From NCBI GenBank assembly GCA_026214975.1, contig CM047810.1, positions 3,534,001 through 3,598,000 of the forward strand: a stretch of DNA of 64,000 bases, given 5' to 3'. The translations under genes and the position numbers were made by a program. The notes below the pieces were generated by a model. That model was not told the origin of the DNA. It ran no database searches and saw nothing but the letters and a program-made list of their open reading frames with translations. The first letter of the stretch is position 1. The number at the start of each line of letters is the position of its first letter. The DNA is from Gentiana macrophylla. Lineage: Eukaryota; Streptophyta; Magnoliopsida; Gentianales; Gentianaceae. Of the stretch, positions 57,119 to 64,000 are shown one piece after another.

Positions 57119-58180
57119 TGTTGGAAAGGTGTCCTAAACCCAATCGGGTTGGACCGGATCCGACCGGTTCGGGTCATTTACAGTCTATTTAGTTCATGTA
57201 AACTTTATTATGGTTAATAAAAGCACTTATGTTATTATATATTATTTATCTTCATATTATTTGTTGTACATATATAGTAACGTCCATAGTATCGATCTGT
57301 GATAGAGAAACCATGATAGTGACTATGGTTGATGAGATCTCTAATCACTATAACAAGATTGGTACTTAAATGTCTCTAGTCTTACATATTATCAAATGGG
57401 ACATTGATAGTATAATCAGACTAGCAAGTATTAGATGTCCTCTATCTTTTAGAAGATAGGGATAGATCTCATCTATCGAAGTGTAGAGACACTTGGACTG
57501 TATGTGGATGTGTATTAGAGAATAAATGACGTTAGGATCGACCCACTTTCATTAAGTGTCACAGTATGTGGCGGTTGTGTAATTATCCTTTTGACCGGAG
57601 TCTTCATGGCATCACGGTGTGGATTGTCATGCTTTGACACTAATGATATTTCTCCTAGGCACGGGGCGATCATGCGGTAGTGATTGGGTATGATATTGAA
57701 GCATGCGGAGTATACATGATTGGTCGTTCGGGAATCGCGTATCCTATGATAGTGATGTGATTCTTACGAATCAAATCCTTTGTTTTGCCCAGGAAGGAAT
57801 TGATGATAATCAATGGGAGCTAAATCCGCACCTTAGACCAAGACAACGGTGGGAACGCCACAACGTAATGCTCACTTACGTTGATAAGTTCTCCAAGGGG
57901 GCGATCCTCCAATCCAAGAGAATCTCACACACACAAGGTGCACAATTAAGACAATGCTTAATCAAATAATAATTTCACTCAAAAAGATGATTGTTCATTA
58001 TGAAAGAAGCTTGCCTTTATATAGGCTACAAATAAAAGACCAATTCTTCTCCTAAGCAATGTGGGAGAATTTACTTAGCAAAATAAAAAACCTAAATAAT
58101 TAAACCTAAGGGGGGGCGCCACTTTGGTGGGCTTTTCTAGTCCTTCTTGTGTCAACTAAGTGACAGACCTAAACCTAACC
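57119..58180 (-). mobile_element. Copia-like LTR fragment
   Basis: TGTTGGAAAGGTGTCC at 57119 could be an LTR edge. TTTATATAGGCTAC near 58015 gives a minus-strand TATA box, and AAGGGGGGGCGCCAC.TT.G near 58108 resembles AGGGGGGCGCCACTTTT in the LTRs of the 1754-10978 element. So this may be a distant relative in the same orientation. The other edge is not defined. Confidence 0.4.
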
Positions 58181-59526
58181 TTGGAAACGGCGCCAGAAAG
58201 CTGACGGACATTACCTAGGCTATACAGATCCTAACCGGCAGTGTACCGGGTCAAATTGTAGTGATAGTGCGGTGAGTCAAGGTCGTATTCTCGGGAAAAC
58301 ATGGTAATTCTTTTAAGTGGGGTTAAACACCAAGAAGCTATTATTAACTCGATCTAAGTCGCAGTTTTATCGGTTTCCTCGGGTTAGATAGTTAGATTAG
58401 TTAGATGTTAGAGTTAGATGTTAGTAAAAGCAGAGAAAATAAAACAAATAAATACTAATATAATATATATTTTGGATCTAGCCAAGAATACTTTCTACTG
58501 AATCAATATCTTTTAGTAGAAATAAATGAGACAGATCTTCCTTTATTCAAGGTGTAAATTATATATGAATCGGTGTACTCCTAAGCTAGACAACTCCTCC
58601 TCACACGAGCGTATGAAATTGTCATATGTCAAATGTCATCAGTCCAATGTCATCCAAAGCATAAGTCACTCCCGTTTTGTCATACGAGCAATGTTTCGAA
58701 TTTCGATTAAAACAGATAAATTAACGTAATACGATCTTGAGCACAATTTTAATAAGATTTGTTTTTCTAGGACAAATCTGCCCCCGGGTAGGAAATCGGA
58801 TTCCGTTGTCACGTTTTCACTCGGCCAATTTTACCCTTCGGTCTTTCTATTACGATCTCGTATTCTAATCGTGAGTTGTCAATTCATTAGATTACGTTCA
58901 AATAGAAAGAGATTCATTATAATCGGTTTTAATCATTATTACGAGTCGATCATTCATTTTACCAAAAGATTAACTAATTGATTCATATATTTGGCTAGAT
59001 ATATTTTTAGTTTAACATAGATATATATATCGATTCTGTCAAAATGTCATGGATTAAGCATTTGGAAGTTTTCCATAATAGCCTTACATCAAGATGACAA
59101 AATTCTATTACAACCAAATTTAGCCTTCCGATCTAAGCATTTATCAGTTTCTCACATATATAGAAACAAACATATAGATATATAAATATAGAACAACAAA
59201 AGTAAAACTCAATAAAATTACCCGTTTACTTGAGATCTAAGTTGTATTCTTGAAAATAGCAACCTTTCCTCAAAAGCAACTTCTTGATAATCATTTGAGT
59301 ATTACAAGTACTACTACTTTATTTAAAAAAAAACATATATATACATACATAGACATATGTATATATACAGCCCCGAAAACAAAAAAAAAAGAAAAAGAGA
59401 TGAAGAAGGGACATGAAGAAGAGGAAATGGAAGAAAAGGAGGAGGTGGAGAAGAGAGATCTTGGCCAAGAGTGGCCAAGATGGGGCAAGAAAGATGGAAT
59501 GGAAATGAGGAGTATATATAGGAGAG

Positions 59527-59529
<3 letters not shown>

Positions 59530-59599
<70 letters not shown>
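59530..59599. repeat. (AT)n microsatellite
   Basis: About 70 bases of alternating A and T inside the LTR. Open frames through it are artefacts. Confidence 0.95.
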
Positions 59600-59600
<1 letters not shown>

Positions 59601-59652
59601 CACATGGAAGCCATCATCAAGCACATGGGAGCCATCATCAAGCACATGGGAG
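59599..59652 (+). repeat. Short tandem repeat AGCACATGGGAGCCATCATCA
   Basis: Two full copies and a partial third of a 21-base unit follow the (AT)n run directly; copy 1 has one substitution. Confidence 0.85.
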
Positions 59653-60150
59653 GGAATATCCATCATTGCAAGTAACATGCACCACATGGGAGAATATAAT
59701 CAAGTTGAAAAAATATCTCCACTTTTCCCGGCGTTTTATATAGCGGCGCTTATTGATAAAATAGCCATAACTTGAGATGTAGACCTCCAATTGACGTGAT
59801 TCAAAATGCGTTGGAAAGCTCATTTGAATATCTACAACTTTTATGAAGAACTCTTCCCAGAAAACGCCTCTAAGTTGGGTCAAATTTCTATCGAGGCTAG
59901 TTACGGTAGAAACACGTAGGAAAAATAATTTGATCCGTTGAACTCGTAAGCTTGTGGCATTTTCTTCTTTCCCTCAAAATCCATCTTTTAGGCTTCAAAA
60001 CATGTCGTTACGTGGAATCTTGGTCAATATATAATCTCGCAATGAACCACCAAAACACCAAACGTAAATCCGACACGACACTCAGGTTACTAAACCGGTA
60101 CAAAACTAATAAAAAACTTATAAAAATACGATAATTTATATAATAACTAC

Positions 60151-62279
60151 TACTTATACATTTGAATAAAACTAAGGAATTTTGAGTTGATTTGATACAA
60201 TAATGCTCAAAATGGTATCAATATTAAGGGTAAAATGTCGTAATAATAATGATCATAAATTTATCTCTCATCACAACCCCTACTTAGCTTTTGGTCGTCC
60301 TCGATCAAAACAAAGCGATAAAACAAAATGAATGAGAGATAAATTCATGAAGATAGAAGGTATAAGGAACAACTAGATAATACAACCATTAGAATTACAA
60401 CCAGGCTTTAACCTCAATATAAGTGTATAACAGAGTGTGTGTGTGTGACAAGCCTTTTCAATTTCCACTATCCTCTCTTGAATAAATCAAGAAAAACACA
60501 CAAATATCCATTGAGATGAAAGCCCTAATGACTTTCCTAGGTATAAGCAGTAACAGTTCCACACAAAGTTCTTCCGAGTACTTATTAGGATAATCCCTAA
60601 AGCATATCATTCAGTTTATACTGGGGATAGTCAGAAGATAACTAAGTTTTCAACCACGCTTAAATTTTTATTTTTATTTTTTCTTTTGATGAACTTAATT
60701 TCACATGTGTAGCATATGCCTTCATTCCCAAAGCAATAGGACGTTTCGTGATAACACCCTAGCTATTGGACTACTATCATCAGCGATCGGGAGCTTTTAA
60801 ACCTCGTAGTGATATAGGACGTTTCGTGATAACGCCTCATCGCACTCAAATCATTGGTAGCTACAACCGACATATATATAGTTCATCTCTTTCTTTTTCT
60901 TTTTTTCTCTTTTTTCATAAACTTAACTTATATCCTTTCTATCACATTCAAACCTTGAGATATTCATAGTACACGTTCAAAAGTTAGTACTAAGTTCTTT
61001 GTTATTATCTAGAATAACCACTAGGATCTTTGAATGGATACTGATTTAAAATTTTCGTTTCAATATCAAAGGCTTACGGGAAGGAATTCATGTTACACAA
61101 ATATATTTGGAATTACAATGCACTTACGGTTCACATTGGTTATACACATCCAAATTGATCATTACATCTTCAAATCCATGAAATATATATCTTATACAGA
61201 TTTATTTTAATAAACTAAATAATGTTCGAAAAAGATCGAAAACTAAGAGATTTATTGATACAAAATAAGCATTAATTCCATTCTTTAGACCAACGACTCC
61301 ACTCCCCACTTACGAACTTACATTGTCCTCAATGTAAAGTGAGTGTAAATAAGTTGTTGGGAAAGCAATGGTGCACTAAAACAAGTCAAAACAAATACTC
61401 GGATGATAAAAAAGGGTGGGTGGGGTGGGTCAAAGTTATGACCGTTGTGTGTGCAAATAAAATAAAAGTATGTGAGTGTGTGATTGTAATGCAAAAGGGT
61501 AGATAAACACACCACATAAACTTTTATTGATTTAAAACACACAATATTCCACAGTAGTTGAACTAATACATGTCACACATTATTTTTGAAATTTAAATAG
61601 ACTAGATCATGATATGAAATATGTGACAAGTATTAACTCTGAGTCTTTTATACCCAGATCCTCAAGGGTTATTTCAAATCGTTCTAACAACCTAAGTCCA
61701 AGAAATGATGCATTTGAATTTTTCTCTTTGTTCTCCATCGGGATTTTCGGATAACCACCTAATCATTCCCGTTATAATGACATTCAAACATTCATCCTAA
61801 GACTTGGTGAAACAAAATGAAAATCAATCCTAAGTATTAGCAAAGTATCATCCAAAGTATGAGTAATTATTATATTTAACATTTTACGGGTTGCCTCCCG
61901 GTAGCGCTTTTAGTTAACGTCGTTTGCTCGACCAAAATGATAAGGATTAACTAATATAATATACTAAACAAAACGGGATACTTCTAACAATTACTCACAA
62001 AAGCACGTAACAATTAAGCACATAATCCACTAAAAATAAATGCTTAAGGAGTAAAAGGAAGGATAGTACCCGTCATTGACTACATTTATAGTCTATAGCC
62101 GGACTTTACCGTGCTTCCGGTTTTTAAGGCCTTTGGTGGTGGGTCATCCTCACGCCATCGCATCCGTCTTTTTTATCAATACGCTTTCCAACATATGTTG
62201 AGGCGAATGCCGCCGAATCCAACGGTTCTTGACCTTTTCCTTTGATTTTTGAGCTTTGAGTTTACGAGCTTTCACATTA
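60151..62279 (-). mobile_element. Gypsy (Athila-like) 3' non-coding interior, set B
   Basis: On the minus strand, after the gag remnant, comes GCGCTACCGGGAGGCAACCC (61888-61907), a hallmark after the polyprotein of Athila-like elements. Then follow CATTGAGGACAATGTAAGTTCG (near 61320) and GATCGAGGACGACCAAAAGC (near 60288). Protease, reverse transcriptase, RNase H and integrase are absent between gag and this region, so the element is non-autonomous. Confidence 0.6.
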
Positions 62280-62792
62280 TTACTCTGAGTCATCTTCTTT
62301 GATTACATGCGTGTTAGTACGATCCACCACAAGAGAACACAAAGTGTCTACACAAGAACTAGATTCTAGTGTAATGTATGGATATTTCAATGAATTGTAA
62401 ATGTTGAAGATAACGCGCTCATCATTCACTCCCAAACTAAGCTCTCCCTTACAAACATCGATGAAAGGGGTATTAATAGTTAAGTGCCGAAAAGTGTCAA
62501 GAAAATATGCATACTTATTATCCAACTTCATCTTTTTCATTTCATTTCTCGGGAATGGGGAGTAATTCAAGATCGTAGGGTTAGAATGAATACCTCCCTT
62601 ACCCTTGTCGTTAGATGAAGATGGTAAAGCTTCCTTGAATGATTGTGCCTTTTGAAGACATAGTGTGTCATCATTCAGTACCTTTTTCTTCAAAATATGC
62701 AGTGGATGTGGTGATGCCCTTCCGAGTTGAACCGATGTGAATTTAGGTTGAGCCGGATAAGGTTCGGTTTGAAATGGCCCTTTAGATTCCAT
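62280..62792 (-). pseudogene. Athila-like gag C-terminus joined to a post-protease segment
   Basis: A 170-codon frame. FPRNEMKKMKLDNKYAYFLD, RHLTINTPFID resembles the RFPQRLKK.K.D.QF.KFL....L.INIPF block that precedes the protease in Athila-like gag-pol. Then KGELSLGVNDERVIFNIYNS resembles the L.L.VG.E.V.F.V....K stretch after the protease core. The aspartic protease itself is missing between them, consistent with an internal deletion. It ends in a stop, with no pol downstream. Confidence 0.65.
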
Positions 62793-63067
62793 ATTCTTCT
62801 TATATTTACCATCTAAATCATCATCTACTTCATTATTCCCGAATTTTTCTAATCCATTACTTCCACAGATCCTTCCACTTACGGTAATAATAAAGATTTA
62901 CCCCACTCTCGCATTTCTTTCGATATTACTTGGCAATCCTTCCGAGGGTTTTCTGCTTTTACGTTCTACTTTCTACTCAAGTGATATTCCGCATTCCTCA
63001 ATGAAGCTTCTATAATTCTTATTCGGTATCATGTCCACTCATATATGTTTTCAACGTGCTCATATCC

Positions 63068-63406
63068 TTATGGATGTGTATCTATAGAAGTTATCATAAT
63101 TTCCATATTTTGAGCTTGAGTAGATATCATACCTATCAGATTTTCCATTAATTTCTCCCATTTGTTAACTCCTTCAGGTTGAGTTGAACTCTGAGTTACT
63201 GGTATGCTTTGAGTGGTATGTTGTGGATATGGTTTAGGTAATGATTGTAGATTTTGATTCGTGGTATCTCCTTGATAACCTTGATATGGATTCTTATATT
63301 GAACTGGATACAGTGGTTGTCCTGGCTTACTAGGGGTTTCAGACCAACGAAAAGTAGGGTGATCTCTTCTAAAAGCATTAAACGAGTTTGAATACGCATT
63401 GTTCAA
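63068..63406 (-). pseudogene. Athila-like gag middle segment
   Basis: A 112-codon frame rich in proline, glutamine and asparagine, with NNAYSNSFNAFRRDHPTFRW and a later QGDTTNQNLQSLPKP, as in the linker after the retrotransposon gag domain. It is out of frame with the gag domain to its right and with the segment to its left. Confidence 0.65.
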
Positions 63407-63535
63407 ATTCTATCTTTGTTGTAAAAACTCACATTTTCCCTTGAATAGCCTTCCGGTTCTTCCATCCCTAATGACACATTATCATGACTTGAGTATTCAT
63501 TTGGTAAGATATTTTTCGAGTTTACATTTTCTTGG

Positions 63536-63991
63536 CTAATAAGCCGTCAAATTTCTACTCAAATTCTCCAAGTGTGCTAGAACTTCCGTATTCGATGTAT
63601 ATTCTCCCGCAAATGCTACTTTTCTTGTGCTAGAACCGGTTTCCACACATTCGTTATTTTTGGAAATCTTTTCTATAGCATCGTAAGCTATCCGAGCTTC
63701 ACTCATCATTAACGAACCACCACATGCATGATCTACATGCAGACGTGAGTCTTTTCTTAATTTACGACAGAAAAGTTGAATTTGCATATCTAAGGAATAA
63801 CCATGATCGGGACAAGCTCTTAATAATTTTTTAAATCTTTCCCAAGCATTCCCAAGCATTTCTTCAGATCCTTGTTTAAAGTTGGCAATTTCGACTATTA
63901 ATTCCAATTTTCTACCAGGAGTAAAATATTGCTTTAAGAACTCGGATTGAATCTCCTCCCAACTAGTCAATGAATGATGTGGAAGTGACAA
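63536..63991 (-). pseudogene. Retrotransposon gag domain (Athila-like Gypsy), runs off the window
   Basis: A 151-codon frame with the conserved gag core (PF03732 type): WEEIQSEFLKQYFTPGRK, EIANFKQGSEEMLGNAWERF, KKLLRACPDHGYSLDMQIQL and HACGGSLMMSEARIAYDAIE. It closes with ENLSRNLTAY and a stop at 63536. The N-terminus and the 5' LTR should lie beyond 64000. Gag forms the particle around the element's RNA. Given the frame breaks to the left, this copy is not expected to make a full polyprotein. Confidence 0.8.
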
Positions 63992-64000
63992 AAACCAATC

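Larger units (their letters stand above)
58185..60150 (-). mobile_element. Gypsy (Athila-like) LTR with primer-site-like end, set B
   Basis: On the plus strand GGAAACGGCGCCAGAAA (58184-58201) is the complement of a TGGCGCCGTTTCC-type primer site. Next comes CCGGCAGTGTACCGGGTC, GGTGAGTCAAGGTCGTATTCTCGGG and GATCTAAGTC, characteristic of Athila-like LTR ends. An (AT)n run and GCGTTGGAAAGCTC near 59810 lie farther in. The right edge (about 60150) is an estimate. Confidence 0.5.

Noticed and set aside
59291..59687. Frames of about 120 codons on both strands across 59250-59690
   Set aside because: They are produced by the (AT)n microsatellite (alternating Ile/Tyr) and are not coding.

Overview
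This is a gene-poor, AT-rich, transposon-dense piece of a plant nuclear genome. The two real genes have spliced exons and belong to plant families, and the repeats (Stowaway, Tourist, Helitron, TRIM, SINE, L1-like LINE, Athila-like gag) are those of flowering plants. The protein sequences look eudicot, but I cannot name the species.

Layout. 1-12629 is one nested insertion stack: a Copia-like LTR, split by a Mutator-like DNA element (206-11773), itself split by a solo LTR (1068-11289), itself split by a full-length, apparently non-coding LTR retrotransposon on the minus strand (1754-10978). 12630-13587 is a broken Gypsy gag start, PBS and LTR. 14100-16745 is a decayed L1-like LINE on the minus strand. 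16746-24800 holds no gene, only microsatellites, a three-copy repeat and a TRIM-like element. 24886-27453 is the first gene: a three-exon DUF506 (PDDEXK-like) protein of 412 residues on the plus strand, with G-box/ABRE motifs and an upstream ORF. 27454-44442 is intergenic, with foldback elements, Stowaway- and Tourist-type MITEs, a GC-rich hAT-like element, a tandem Helitron block, TRIM copies and a SINE lying inside a MITE inside another MITE.

44713-52008 (minus strand) is the second gene: RPN1/PSMD2, the large non-ATPase scaffold subunit of the 26S proteasome base. I resolved 24 exons. All splice sites are consistent and one donor is GC. As sequenced, however, the frame is broken: an in-frame TAA stands at codon 162 and the last exon has three small indels. 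It is either a young pseudogene or a sequence with errors.

52700-64000 is Gypsy/Athila-like retrotransposon DNA, mostly on the minus strand: two related sets of LTR and 3' non-coding sequence, a Copia-like LTR fragment between them, and a broken gag at the right edge that continues beyond the window. The two genes show no functional link. I found no operons, CRISPR arrays or stable RNA genes, and no convincing undescribed system. The most notable points are the nested stack, the broken RPN1, the Helitron block and a spaced palindromic motif array at 54507-54642.
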